DNA of 28,886 bases from Hyphomicrobiaceae bacterium (GTDB lineage: Bacteria; Pseudomonadota; Alphaproteobacteria; Rhizobiales; JAKIUO01). Shown here piece after piece: positions 1 through 7,825 of the stretch (its first letter is position 1; each line of letters starts with the position of its first letter). The position numbers and the translations under genes are program-made. The stretch is from contig JAKIUO010000011.1 of the NCBI GenBank assembly GCA_021647535.1, forward strand, positions 1 to 28,886, read 5' to 3'. The notes under the pieces were generated by a model. It did not search any database and had not been told where the DNA came from. It saw only the letters and a list, made by a program, of their open reading frames with translations.

Positions 1-26
1 AAAAAGAGCACTTTTGGCTTTGGCAT
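1..26 (-). CDS. Start of a CDS cut by the window edge
   Basis: An ATG read leftwards from 26 overlaps the TGA stop of the upstream small gene (stop at 26-28) in a TGATG arrangement that often marks translational coupling. Only about eight codons (MPKPKVLF) are visible, so the product cannot be identified. There is no clear Shine-Dalgarno sequence, which fits coupling but also fits chance. In many Rhizobiales a small protein of this general kind precedes a terminase-like gene of a gene transfer agent cluster. That is only a suggestion from memory; the sequence to the left would decide it. Confidence 0.35.
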
Positions 27-334
27 CAAGCTTTTTTTGAGCGATGCTTTTCCTGTTTTTGCAATCGCTCAATGCGATCCGCAAGATCGCGGCATATGCG
101 CTCCGCCTCATCCGTTTCAGCCCCTTTTGTGCTGTCGCTCTCGCGCATTTTTCGTAGTTTTTCAAGTAGACCGGTCAAGCCCATCATGGCCTTCGTCTCC
201 TTCTCACTGTCAGCTTGCGAAAAATCATCACCCCGCTCGCGAAAATGCCGCTCCAGCAAAGTAATGTGCCTGTCCACCATAAAAAAAAGCCGGGAAACGG
301 GATCCCGGCTGGCTGCTTTTGATTTTTTGGTCAA
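26..334 (-). CDS. Small charged, probably helical protein of unknown function
   Basis: This is a 102-residue, hydrophilic, Lys/Arg/Glu-rich protein with no signal peptide or membrane segment. Heptad-like stretches (LTGLLEKLRKM near residues 53-63, and ADRIERLQKQ near 86-95) suggest coiled-coil helices. The start is a TTG with a GGAG about 13 bases upstream. An internal ATG at 280 (MVDRHITLLERH) is possible but lacks a ribosome binding site. The stop overlaps the ATG of the next gene, so the two are probably co-translated. Small proteins with a similar Leu/Arg pattern occur in Rhizobiales, but I do not recognise a named family and assign no function. Confidence 0.6.
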   Translation of the reverse strand: MTKKSKAASRDPVSRLFFMVDRHITLLERHFRERGDDFSQADSEKETKAMMGLTGLLEKLRKMRESDSTKGAETDEAERICRDLADRIERLQKQEKHRSKKA

Positions 335-370
335 TTGTGGTTCACATCTCCAGAGCTCTGACGACCGCTT

Positions 371-426
371 TCATGCAGGGGCTTTGCCCCCGCACCCCCA
401 CCAAAGGACTAGTCCTTTGGAAACCT
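371..426. repeat. Extragenic palindromic element (CCAAAGG/CCTTTGG unit)
   Basis: The element has two parts: a GGGGC-TTT-GCCCC hairpin near 378-390, and a perfect 20-bp palindrome at 401-420 with arms CCAAAGGACT and AGTCCTTTGG, followed by AAACC. The same arrangement recurs in reverse at 6943-6990. It lies in the gene-free stretch 335-748 behind the convergent end of the YcgN-like gene. It is an interspersed extragenic palindrome and may also act as a terminator or mRNA 3' stabiliser; that role is inference. Confidence 0.75.
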
Positions 427-439
427 GATTTCCTTCTCG

Positions 440-563
440 TTCCCAAGCTCCAGCTTGGGAATGCATGTTAAAGATGCTCTGCGTCGCGGTTCAGGCCATT
501 CCATGCTCGTTTTCGGGACGCAGAGCGTCCGTGCCATGGGTTCCCAAGCAGAGCTTGGGAACC
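440..563. repeat. Composite palindromic element (TTCCCAAGC and GGACGC hairpins)
   Basis: Three hairpins lie in series: 440-461 (TTCCCAAGCT, 2-nt loop, AGCTTGGGAA), 516-530 (GGACGC, AGA loop, GCGTCC) and 539-563 (GGTTCCCAAGC, AGA loop, GCTTGGGAACC). A half-site complementary to the middle hairpin lies near 471-483. Similar combinations of these hairpins are scattered through many unrelated bacterial genomes, so this is probably an old dispersed element. A single hairpin of the same type lies at 24519-24541. The remaining gene-free sequence, 564-748, holds only a partial copy of another repeat (about 583-637: CGCTACCACTTCGCT) and no gene that I can support. Confidence 0.75.
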
Positions 564-748
564 AGAATTTTATATCTGCGCTACCACTTCGCTATTGGAG
601 CGTTCGTCCTTTGAAAACCTGAATTTTATGAGATTGTTTTAATCAGGTATAGCTCACGCTTCACCGGCAAGGCTCAAATCCCTCACCCACATTTGTTGAT
701 CTAACATGAACCTACTGAAACAGCGTGACGATGTCAAGGACTATTTTC

Positions 749-1225
749 CTATTTGTTGCTTTTATTCCTATTTTGAGCAAATGGCTCAGCAACAAGATAG
801 TCTTCATAATCCTCAACAGGGATGCCTTTTTCGCTTATTGTCCAGCCGCGTGTGGAAATACCGGCCTCATGGACACTCTCCTTGCTGCCCGAAATCAGAT
901 AGTGCCAGGAGAACAGCGGTTTGCCCTGTTCGCGCAAACGATAGGCGCAGCTCGGGGGTAACCATTCGATCTGGCGCAGGGATTGCGGTGTGATGGCGCG
1001 GCAATCCGCCATTTCCTTGTATCTGTTTTCATATTCAGAACAATGACATGCATGACTATCAAGCAAGGCGCATGTGAGCTTGCTAAAATAGATATGGCCG
1101 GTGTCCTCATCCTCCAGCTTGACAAGACAACACAGACCGCAGCCATCGCACAGGGCCTCCCACTCCTTTTGAGTGAGATCATCAAGCGGTAGGTTGTCCC
1201 AGAATTTTGCTCTTAATTCCGCCAT
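749..1225 (-). CDS. YcgN family cysteine-cluster protein (UPF0260)
   Basis: The 158-residue protein matches the YcgN/UPF0260 family in length and pattern. It has an N-terminal FWDN-LPLDDLTQKEWEALC segment, the cysteine cluster CDGCGLCC near residues 27-34, the DEDTGHIYFSKLTC segment, further Cys/His residues (HACHC, MADC), then LPPSCAYRL and plausible GKPLFSWHYLISG segments. The family is cytoplasmic and its cysteines are thought to bind a metal or iron-sulphur cluster; the role is not established. The ATG at 1225 has an AGGAG about 7 bases upstream. The gene stands alone between repeats on one side and the divergent PBP gene on the other. Family assignment is firm, function is not. Confidence 0.9.
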   Translation of the reverse strand: MAELRAKFWDNLPLDDLTQKEWEALCDGCGLCCLVKLEDEDTGHIYFSKLTCALLDSHACHCSEYENRYKEMADCRAITPQSLRQIEWLPPSCAYRLREQGKPLFSWHYLISGSKESVHEAGISTRGWTISEKGIPVEDYEDYLVAEPFAQNRNKSNK

Positions 1226-1449
1226 TACAAACTCCTATATTACCCTTGCCTTAGATGACGGTCTGGATTTATTGTCAAGAGGTCTCCTTGCATTGTTCGC
1301 ATTGAGGTGAACTGTGCACAAGCAGCACTTTCTTGACTGATTGAACAAATTCGCTTACCGCCCTACAGGTAGGTGCAGGGTTGGACCATCTGGATTGAAA
1401 CGGGTGGTTCAGCACATATTGGAAACTTAACTTATTTTGGGGACCTGAC

Positions 1450-3576
1450 TTGATAGACTGGATGTGGCTTGATGAACGCATTGGGCAGATGCCCGAAAGA
1501 GTCTGGTCGGCGATCAAAAACGGCTGGAGCAACTATTCTACGTTTTTTTCGCGTTTTAATGTCTCTGGCGTTGGCAAATTTTCATCCGAGCTGCTCTCTG
1601 AAGGCATGACCCTTGGAACCGTCGGTTTCATGGTGCTGCTGGTCTTTGCCCTGCCTGCCTTTGAGGCCATCAACGAAACATGGCGTACGACGGGGCAATA
1701 TTCAGTGACTTTCCTGGATCGCTATGGCAATGAAATCGGCAAGCGTGGTATTTTGCATTCAGATGCCGTGCCACTTTCTGAAATTCCCGATTATATGGTC
1801 AAAGCCACTCTGGCGACAGAAGATCGTCGCTTTTACCAGCATTTCGGCATTGATCTTTTTGGTACACTGCGCGCCCTCGTCAACAATATCACCTCCAGTT
1901 CCACCCAGGGCGGTAGTTCTATCACCCAGCAGCTCGCCAAAAACCTGTTTTTGTCCTCCGAACAGACCCTTGATCGCAAAATCAAGGAGGCTTTTCTGGC
2001 CATGTGGCTGGAAACCAACTTGACCAAGGATGACATCCTTAAAATGTATTTCGACCGAGCCTATATGGGCGGCGGCACCTTTGGCGTCGAGGCGGCGGCA
2101 CAATATTATTTCGGTAAATCCATACGCGATGTGACACTGGCCGAAGCTGCTTTGATGGCTGGCCTGTTCAAGGCCCCGACAAAATATGCGCCAAGCAATA
2201 ATCCTGGTCTTTCCAAAAGGCGTACAGCTGAAGTCTTGACCAATCTGGTACAGGCCGGTTTCATGACCGAGGGACAGGTACATGGTGCCCGCCTGAAGCC
2301 CGCCCAGGCCAAGGTCCGTGAAGAGCAATATACACCAGACTATTTTCTTGACTGGGCCTTTGGCGAAGTCAAACGGCTGATGAAAGGCAAAAACATTTAT
2401 GTGCTCAAGGTCAAGACCACAGTAGATGTCAACCTGCAACGCACAGGCGAAGAAATTATCAAAAACATCGTGCGAAAATTCGGCAAAGCGAAACGCGTCA
2501 GCTCCGGGGCCATGGTTTCACTAGAGCTTGATGGTGCCGTACGCACAATTGTTGGTGGCATCAATTATGGAAAGTCGCAATTTAACCGCGCCACGCAATC
2601 CCTGCGCCAGCCCGGTTCTTCCATCAAGCCCTATGTCTACCTCACTGCCATTCAGGGCGGCATGAAGCCAAATTCCAAAATACTTGACGGCCCCGTTTTC
2701 TGTCGCCGTTGGTCGCCTAAAAACTATGGGGGACGCTATCGCGGCTGGATCCCGCTTTATTTTGCCCTGCAAAAGTCAATCAATACAGTCGCCGTGCGGA
2801 TCTCCAACAAGTATGGACGCAAAAAAGTCATCGCCAACCTGGTAAAGGCCGGCATCAAGCACCATCTAAAACCCACCTGCTCCATGGCCCTTGGGGATCA
2901 GGCGGTGACTGTTCTCAACCACACATCAGGCTATGCGAGCTTTGCCAATGGCGGCTTGCGGGCAAAAGCTTACGGCGTTACCGAAGTCAGGGACTCATCG
3001 GGTAATTTGATCTATTCTCGCGACAAAGATGCCGAACCACCCAAGCGCATTTTCAAATATAAAGATGTCGCCAACCTTGTTTCCATGATGGGACGCGTTG
3101 TGCTGCCGGGCGGCACAGCGCGAAGAGCCGGGCTCAACTTTACGGCAGCGGCGGGCAAAACCGGTACAACGTCCAGCTTTTCAGACGCTTGGTTTATGGG
3201 CTTTACCGGCAAATATGTCACCGGTGTATGGTTTGGAAATGATGATTTTCGGCGCAAAACCAATCGTGTCACCGGCGGCTCACTGCCAGCAATCGCCTGG
3301 CACGAATATATGTCGCGCGCCCATCTCAATCCAGATATTCCAAAGCTTCCGGGACTACGCATACATCCTCAGCAAATTGCCAATGTGCGTCGCATGAAAG
3401 CGCAGCGCAGAGCCAACCCCAACCTGTCCAGTCAAATCGGCGCCGTCAGGGGATTGCCCAAGAAAACAAAAGCCGTGCTTGATCGGATTACCAAGATGAT
3501 GAAAAATGCCAAACCGCTGATCGCATCGAAAAACCGCAACAGAGCGTCTCTGCAGCCGCTCAACACCCAGCCATAA
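1450..3576 (+). CDS. Bifunctional class A penicillin-binding protein (PBP1A-like)
   Basis: This is a 708-residue inner-membrane enzyme that polymerises and cross-links peptidoglycan. One membrane anchor lies near residues 54-74. The GT51 glycosyltransferase domain follows, with ATEDRRFYQHFG (catalytic Glu124), GGSSITQQLAKNLFL (154-168), DRKIKE (175-180) and a MGGGTFGVEAAAQYYFGKS segment. The transpeptidase domain carries SSIK (nucleophile Ser390, Lys393), SIN (443-445) and KTG (570-572), so both active sites look intact. The C-terminal tail is basic (many Lys/Arg after about 655). The start is a TTG at 1450 behind GGGGA; an ATG at 1462 (MWLDER) is an alternative but has no ribosome binding site. 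The gene begins an apparent same-strand group with the DUF1214/DUF1254 pair, 159 bases downstream. Confidence 0.93.
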   Translation: MIDWMWLDERIGQMPERVWSAIKNGWSNYSTFFSRFNVSGVGKFSSELLSEGMTLGTVGFMVLLVFALPAFEAINETWRTTGQYSVTFLDRYGNEIGKRGILHSDAVPLSEIPDYMVKATLATEDRRFYQHFGIDLFGTLRALVNNITSSSTQGGSSITQQLAKNLFLSSEQTLDRKIKEAFLAMWLETNLTKDDILKMYFDRAYMGGGTFGVEAAAQYYFGKSIRDVTLAEAALMAGLFKAPTKYAPSNNPGLSKRRTAEVLTNLVQAGFMTEGQVHGARLKPAQAKVREEQYTPDYFLDWAFGEVKRLMKGKNIYVLKVKTTVDVNLQRTGEEIIKNIVRKFGKAKRVSSGAMVSLELDGAVRTIVGGINYGKSQFNRATQSLRQPGSSIKPYVYLTAIQGGMKPNSKILDGPVFCRRWSPKNYGGRYRGWIPLYFALQKSINTVAVRISNKYGRKKVIANLVKAGIKHHLKPTCSMALGDQAVTVLNHTSGYASFANGGLRAKAYGVTEVRDSSGNLIYSRDKDAEPPKRIFKYKDVANLVSMMGRVVLPGGTARRAGLNFTAAAGKTGTTSSFSDAWFMGFTGKYVTGVWFGNDDFRRKTNRVTGGSLPAIAWHEYMSRAHLNPDIPKLPGLRIHPQQIANVRRMKAQRRANPNLSSQIGAVRGLPKKTKAVLDRITKMMKNAKPLIASKNRNRASLQPLNTQP

Positions 3577-3640
3577 ACTTGAAATACAACGAGCGCTAAC
3601 ACAAGCGAGTTGAGGACGAGGCCCAAACCCCTCTTTTTAA

Positions 3641-3679
3641 AATAGCCCGCTTATTAGAATAGCCCGCTTATTAGAATAG
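3641..3679. repeat. Short tandem repeat, 17-bp unit, 2.3 copies
   Basis: The 17-bp unit AATAGCCCGCTTATTAG occurs at 3641-3657 and exactly again at 3658-3674, followed by the first five bases of a third copy. It lies between the PBP gene and the DUF1214 gene. The number of copies may vary between strains; no regulatory role can be shown from the sequence. Confidence 0.85.
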
Positions 3680-3735
3680 ACTGGCAACACGCATAAACAG
3701 CAAAAAGCCAACAGAACAGGCAATCAATATCTGCA

Positions 3736-4380
3736 ATGAAGAGTCGGATCGTATATTTTGCAAACATTGTCCGCCGCTATCGCCATGCGGCTTTGCTGGC
3801 TTTTACAGGCCGCATCATAATGTTTATTGCCGGAGGCATTGCCATTGGCCTGATGTCAGCCTGGTACATGATTGAAAAAGGCTCTCCCCTGACAACAACC
3901 TATTCCGGTTCCTGGCATCTATGGACGCAAGATGGAAATGTCGGAGCAGATCCCTACACGCTGGCTCATATGTCAAGAGGGGGGCGCCTGCCCATCACCT
4001 CCAGCAGCGCACTTTATTTTACCGCGATCACCGATAGCGATGGTGAAGAGCTTGCCGCTGATTGTGACTATATCCTTGCGGGAAAACCGCTTGACACGGA
4101 CTGGTGGTCCCTTGCGCTTTATAAGCATGATGGCACGTCCATCAGTAACAAGAGCCAGCGCTCTTCCATAAATAGCGGCACATTATTGCGAGAGAATAAT
4201 GGTAATTATAAAATCAACCTTGCGCGAACAGTCCGGCCTGGCAACTGGATTGAATTAGCAGGCGGACAACAGCTGGTGCTGATGCTGCGGCTTTATGGTA
4301 TTCATGCCACCAAAGATGCGCAACGCAGCGATTCCATTGAACAGAATCTGCCAATCATCAGGAGGCAGGATTGCCACTAA
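3736..4380 (+). CDS. DUF1214 domain membrane-anchored protein
   Basis: This 214-residue protein has a membrane anchor near residues 26-46 (IIMFIAGGIAIGLMSAWYMI) and then a periplasmic domain. The domain has the DUF1214 pattern: a SGSWHLWTQDGNVGADPYTLAHM stretch (split here across residues 57-79), ALYFTAITDSDGEELAADCDYIL, WWSLALY, a SGTLLRENNG-type turn, NWIELAGGQQLVLMLRLY. DUF1214 is normally the C-terminal half of a two-domain DUF1254-DUF1214 protein of unknown function; here it is a separate gene. Its last codons overlap the start of the DUF1254 gene, so the two products are probably made together and may associate. The role in the periplasm is unknown; nearness to a PBP gene hints at the cell envelope but is weak evidence. 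Confidence 0.85.
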   Translation: MKSRIVYFANIVRRYRHAALLAFTGRIIMFIAGGIAIGLMSAWYMIEKGSPLTTTYSGSWHLWTQDGNVGADPYTLAHMSRGGRLPITSSSALYFTAITDSDGEELAADCDYILAGKPLDTDWWSLALYKHDGTSISNKSQRSSINSGTLLRENNGNYKINLARTVRPGNWIELAGGQQLVLMLRLYGIHATKDAQRSDSIEQNLPIIRRQDCH

Positions 4381-4982
4381 ATTTTTCCATTTCCCGTCTC
4401 ATATTCAGACTGATCACCCTTGTCGTTTTTGGGGCTGTGATCCATATCTGCATCATTTTGACCATGCCTTATGTTTCCAAAGGAGATGCCTGGGGCCGTC
4501 TTGAAACCTCCTCTAAAGTCAATGAACTGGCTATTTTACCAAATGCCTCAAGCCCTAATCGCCCTTTTGCCTTTATGGCCCCCGACGTCCTCTATGCCAC
4601 CTGCCGCTATGACCTGACCGATGGCCCCTTGCAATTACGCTCTCCCCTGCCCAACGACCTGTGGTCCATTGCCCTCTATAACCGTTACGGTGAAAACTAT
4701 TATCTGATCTCGGGTCGTGATGTGCAAAGCAATGCGGTCAATCTGCTGGTTGTGAATGATAAAACCATCGATAATGACAAGCAGGAAGAACAGAGTATTT
4801 CGCAAAGTGGCACGAATGCCCTGCGCGATATCACGATTTCAGCCCCGTCAAAGACCGGCATTATCGTCATCCGTGCGCCCTTGCTCACTCCCGCCTTTAA
4901 CGATGAAGTTTCAACACAGCTGGCCAAGGCCTATTGCAAACCCATCTCCTTTGCCCAACAAGCTTTGGTTGACAGAAAGTAG
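4371..4982 (+). CDS. DUF1254 domain membrane-anchored protein
   Basis: The 203-residue protein has an N-terminal membrane segment (residues about 9-31), then a DUF1254-like periplasmic region with FMAPDVLYATCRYDLTDGPL, LPNDLWSIALYNRYGENYYLIS and a conserved-looking Cys near the C-terminus (AKAYCKP). The start is a TTG at 4371 with a strong AGGAGG at 4360-4365, five bases upstream. It overlaps the preceding gene by 10 bases. The reading frame has no ATG near this point, so the TTG start is well supported. With its partner it forms a split version of the DUF1254-DUF1214 architecture, each half carrying its own anchor. Biochemical function is unknown. Confidence 0.85.
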   Translation: MPLNFSISRLIFRLITLVVFGAVIHICIILTMPYVSKGDAWGRLETSSKVNELAILPNASSPNRPFAFMAPDVLYATCRYDLTDGPLQLRSPLPNDLWSIALYNRYGENYYLISGRDVQSNAVNLLVVNDKTIDNDKQEEQSISQSGTNALRDITISAPSKTGIIVIRAPLLTPAFNDEVSTQLAKAYCKPISFAQQALVDRK

Positions 4983-4999
4983 GGGCCGAACAGGCTTTG

Positions 5000-5704
5000 C
5001 TATTTTTTATAGGCAGAGCTGAGCTTTTGGCCTTTGAGATGCTCTAGCCTGTTGTGAGCACGCTGGTCAATCTCTCCATGAAAACGCACAACATCTTCAT
5101 GAAAATCCTCATAGACATCCTGCAGCTCAGCGAGCGGGACTTGCGGCCATTCCACTGGCAATTGCCGCAACAGTTTTTTATAAGCTCTGGCGCGCGCACG
5201 CATGGTCCGCACACCATTACGGATCAACCGATCATTGAGCCCGCGACGCTTTAACGAGATGCTCATTTGGCGACGCGCGGTCAAGGCATCAAGGCCTTTT
5301 AAGCGGCGATTTCTAGCTTCATCAATCTGCATGACTTTTCGCGCCGCCGCAATGAAGTCGATAAATCGTTGTCGATCCACATGCAGCTCTTGCGTGAGGG
5401 TGGAAACATGGGAATAGCCATCACCCGTATAGGTTTTTGCGACACGCGTAGCCACACTGACATATCGGATGGTTTCCATATCACGAGCACGCTTGCGCAA
5501 AGCATCTTCAGCAGCTGTCAGGGGAAGATCATAGTCTTCTTCTTCTCCAAGCCATTGCCGGGCTTTGTTGAGCCCCCCCATATAGGTTTTTGAAATCAAG
5601 GAGGGGGAAGAGCGCCCAAGATCACCTCGATCCGAACAGGCAGCCAGTCCTGAAAGGACGCACACTGCACAGAGTGCGGACGAAATTTTGCGGTATGATA
5701 GCAT
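5000..5704 (-). CDS. Putative lipoprotein of unknown function
   Basis: Starting at the ATG at 5704, the 234-residue protein begins with a typical lipoprotein signal: positive charges (YRK), a hydrophobic core and the lipobox LAAC at residues 20-23, so Cys23 should be lipidated. A GGAGGT lies about 10 bases upstream. A longer reading from 5740 would put the signal too far inside, so it was rejected. The mature part is highly charged and probably helical, rich in Arg/Lys (ALRKRARDMETIRYVSVATRVAKTY split near 70-95; RNRRLKGLDAL). After residue 17 of the mature part no family is recognised. It is convergent with the DUF1254 gene, 17 bases apart. Location (inner or outer membrane) cannot be decided. 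Confidence 0.75.
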   Translation of the reverse strand: MLSYRKISSALCAVCVLSGLAACSDRGDLGRSSPSLISKTYMGGLNKARQWLGEEEDYDLPLTAAEDALRKRARDMETIRYVSVATRVAKTYTGDGYSHVSTLTQELHVDRQRFIDFIAAARKVMQIDEARNRRLKGLDALTARRQMSISLKRRGLNDRLIRNGVRTMRARARAYKKLLRQLPVEWPQVPLAELQDVYEDFHEDVVRFHGEIDQRAHNRLEHLKGQKLSSAYKK

Positions 5705-5814
5705 ATGGCAATCAACCTCCCGGCATAATAATACGCACAAAGACGATGACCGACACGATGTCCCCCTTTATTCACCTGACAATAGCCCGCAGGGAAACTG
5801 AAAATACGAGGGGT

Positions 5815-5842
5815 GATCATTTCATATGAACATGAAATGATC
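5815..5842. promoter_or_regulatory. Long perfect inverted repeat in a gene-free stretch
   Basis: GATCATTTCAT (5815-5825) is followed by six bases and then its exact complement ATGAAATGATC (5832-5842). On the + strand TTTT follows, as in a weak terminator. It lies about 110 bases upstream of the lipoprotein start and in the 5705-6021 gene-free stretch, where I see nothing else. It could be an operator for the lipoprotein gene or a terminator for the small gene at 6022-6168. Both readings are inference; the inverted repeat itself is certain. Confidence 0.55.
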
Positions 5843-6021
5843 TTTTATGCAGAACCAGAACACACGAAAAGCAGTGGCACCAATCCAAAAGCTGGCCTAC
5901 AACCAACCTTAACCGATCATTGCTCAAGAGAAGACAAGCCTTTGAAATAGCTCTGTCTTCTCATGATATACTGAGAAACAAATCCCGCACACGCCTTGCT
6001 CTTATTCGCGATCTGGTTCGC

Positions 6022-6168
6022 TTATTTGGCAATAGCGAAGCTAATACCATGGTGTTCAAATCTGATGCCAGGAAAAATTATGATTTCCGCAGTCGCACCT
6101 GCCAGAGTTGTAACACTATCTTCGTCATTGTTTGCCTTACGGGCGGGAAACTGAATAATCTTGGCCAT
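6022..6168 (-). CDS. Very small conserved-type protein (MAKIIQFP start)
   Basis: The 48-residue protein starts MAKIIQFPARK and has a hydrophobic-basic end with AEIIIFPGIRFEHHG. Small alphaproteobacterial proteins with an N-terminal MAxIIxFP and a later AEIxxFxGIRxE are familiar to me but have no known function. The ATG at 6168 has GGAGAG (RC of CTCTCC, 6175-6180) about six bases upstream; the longer reading from 6204 has no such site. No signal peptide or membrane segment is evident. The gene stands alone; flanking sequence 6205-6388 holds nothing I can support. Confidence 0.6.
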   Translation of the reverse strand: MAKIIQFPARKANNDEDSVTTLAGATAEIIIFPGIRFEHHGISFAIAK

Positions 6169-6388
6169 TTTTTCTCTCCACGGAACCGATTGCAAAGTTT
6201 TCACACTTGCTTGACGGCCCTTTATTCTTTGGGTTCAGCTACACTTTATTCTTTTTTCCATTAAGCTCTATAGCTTCTTAACAAACTTATAATGAATGCA
6301 GTCTGAACGAAATCTGAATGCTTTTTTTATTTGGGAAATGTTTTATAGAAGGCACATAATCTTAGAGGACAAAAGCGTTCTCTTCTTA

Positions 6389-6733
6389 TTATTCCACGAG
6401 AAAGTCGCCAAGGAAATGCCGCCCCTGCTTGTCTTCAAGTTCCACAATCCATAAGTCTGGATCATATTTTTTTTGCTGTAAAAGGTAGGTGTCGGCCTGT
6501 TCTTTGGTCACAGGCGCTTCTGGAAAACAAGAGACCCAGTGGCGCTCATCGCTGCTTTGCGCAAGACCTGCCGGGGCTGGCCCAAACAGATAGTGCGAAC
6601 CGTCAAGGTCATCAATATGAATATAGATTGCCCCGGCAAAATCGTCGCCGCTGGTGGCGACATAGCCTGCAATGCCTTCGCTCATGGCGTAGCGCAAATA
6701 GGCTTTCACCCAGATTTCTGTTTTCAATCTCAT
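6389..6733 (-). CDS. DUF1491 family protein
   Basis: The 114-residue cytoplasmic protein matches the DUF1491 family, typical of Alphaproteobacteria. The pattern is MRLKTEIWVKAYLRY at the start, GAIYIHIDDLDGSHYLFGPAP in the middle (about 41-61), a DERHWVSC segment, and the family signature DPDLWIVELEDKQGRHFL near the end. The start at 6733 is chosen because family members begin with this MRLK-type segment. A GTG at 6760 adds nine residues and cannot be excluded. No biochemical role is known for the family. It lies downstream of the peptidoglycan-binding protein and the PAS-HisKA gene on the same strand; I recall this order in other Rhizobiales, which suggests a link, but a repeat-bearing gap of more than 300 bases separates it here. 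Confidence 0.88.
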   Translation of the reverse strand: MRLKTEIWVKAYLRYAMSEGIAGYVATSGDDFAGAIYIHIDDLDGSHYLFGPAPAGLAQSSDERHWVSCFPEAPVTKEQADTYLLQQKKYDPDLWIVELEDKQGRHFLGDFLVE

Positions 6734-6839
6734 GGGGCTATTGTTGGCAGGTTTATCCACCTTGCCGCAAGCAACTTGTTGTTAAAATCCCGATATTATA
6801 CCGAGCGCCTTCTATATTAACCTATTGCGCGACATCAAA

Positions 6840-6990
6840 AGCGGCCATGCCGCTTGCCCTCGCCGGGCAGGCTGCTTTTGCAGCAGGCACCAAAGGCAAG
6901 CCTTTGGAAACCATAATTATTATCAATTATTCCAAACAGACAGGTTTCCAAAGGACTGGTCCTTTGGCGGGGTCGCAGGGGCAGAGCCCC
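6840..6990. repeat. Pair of inverted extragenic palindromic units (BIME-like)
   Basis: Unit one (about 6840-6912) holds hairpins GCGGC..GCCGC, GCCCTCGCCGGGC, TGCTTTTGCAGCA and CCAAAGG-CAAG-CCTTTGG, ending in AAACC. Unit two (6943-6990) is inverted: GGTTTCC, CCAAAGGACTGGTCCTTTGG and GGGGC-AGA-GCCCC. A 30-bp AT-rich spacer separates them. Unit one recurs at 25188-25262 and twice at 28516-28703; unit two recurs at 371-426. The head-to-head arrangement resembles bacterial interspersed mosaic elements. This fills most of the gene-free stretch 6734-7064; I see nothing else there. Confidence 0.8.
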
Positions 6991-7064
6991 TCATTAATGG
7001 AGGCTATGAATGGGTTATGATAAAGGGCGGTTGGTATTACCGCTGGCCTGTTGAACATATAAAC

Positions 7065-7727
7065 CTATTGCAAGGCTGAAAACTCCACGCCAGTGGCGCG
7101 CATCAATTCCTGGACTAACAAGCCTGAAACCCGACCGCTCACCGGCAGGCTGCGCTCACTCTCAAAACGCCTCACAGCCTGTTGAGCCGCCTCGCGCAGC
7201 ACACCATCAATCTTGCCTTCATACAACCCAAGCGCCGACAAAGTCCCCTGAATTTCAGCAATCAGTCTGGATGGATGTGCACGCTTATAGGATGGTTTTT
7301 CCGAACGCCCTTCTCCTCCAGCCCCTCCAAACAGAATATTCTTCAATAGCTCGTTCGACGGCTTGCCAGTGACCGGCAACTCGTGATCATATTCAAAGGC
7401 CATGATGGCCCCCATGGTCATCGCATCCACGGTGCCGCTCACCGGGCGGCCAGGAAAATAGTTCTGGGCAGACAATTCGCGCCGCAGAGCACGCAAAAGA
7501 CCAATGCGTTTGTTCTCTTCAAAATTGACTGCACGGGTCTCTCTTTGCCCCGGCGCGCCCCTCTGCTCTCCCTGCGCAGCCTCATTCGCAGACCAGGACA
7601 CTTGGCTACCCGGCACAGCCCCAACAGCAAACCCTGCATCTTTTTGAAGAAACAAAGCATTGAATATAATAAGGGCACAAAGCGTCAAAAAACCTGCAAA
7701 AGCCATGCGTGCCTGTTGTGGTTCCAT
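7065..7727 (-). CDS. Membrane-anchored protein with two peptidoglycan-binding domains
   Basis: This 220-residue protein has an uncleaved-looking N-terminal membrane anchor (residues about 8-27) and a linker rich in Gly/Gln/Arg. Two PG_binding_1-like three-helix repeats follow: one near 76-130 (LRRELSAQNYFPGRPVSG, MTMGAIMAFEYDHELPVTG) and one near 151-212 (LSALGLYEGKIDG, AVRRFESERSLPVSG). This should place it in the inner membrane with its binding domains touching the cell wall. No catalytic domain is present. It lies 98 bases downstream of the PAS-HisKA gene on the same strand and may share its transcript, suggesting an envelope-linked signalling role. Domain calls rest on the repeated pattern; ligand binding is not shown. 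Confidence 0.85.
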   Translation of the reverse strand: MEPQQARMAFAGFLTLCALIIFNALFLQKDAGFAVGAVPGSQVSWSANEAAQGEQRGAPGQRETRAVNFEENKRIGLLRALRRELSAQNYFPGRPVSGTVDAMTMGAIMAFEYDHELPVTGKPSNELLKNILFGGAGGEGRSEKPSYKRAHPSRLIAEIQGTLSALGLYEGKIDGVLREAAQQAVRRFESERSLPVSGRVSGLLVQELMRATGVEFSALQ

Positions 7728-7825
7728 CTTACCCGTTCGTCCCTGTATTTCATCAAATTGAGAGCGCGATCTCGCCCTCTTGCCTTTAGCTTAAGGCCTC
7801 TTAGCTTAGGGCCTTTTATGACCTC

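Noticed and set aside
706..993. Open frames on the + strand over the YcgN gene
   Set aside because: Antisense to a gene with clear family motifs.
1759..2439. 226-codon open frame on the - strand
   Set aside because: Antisense to the GT51 part of the PBP gene, whose motifs are all intact.
3641..3679. Tandem repeat as a possible CRISPR remnant
   Set aside because: The 17-bp units are directly adjacent without spacers, and no cas genes are present.
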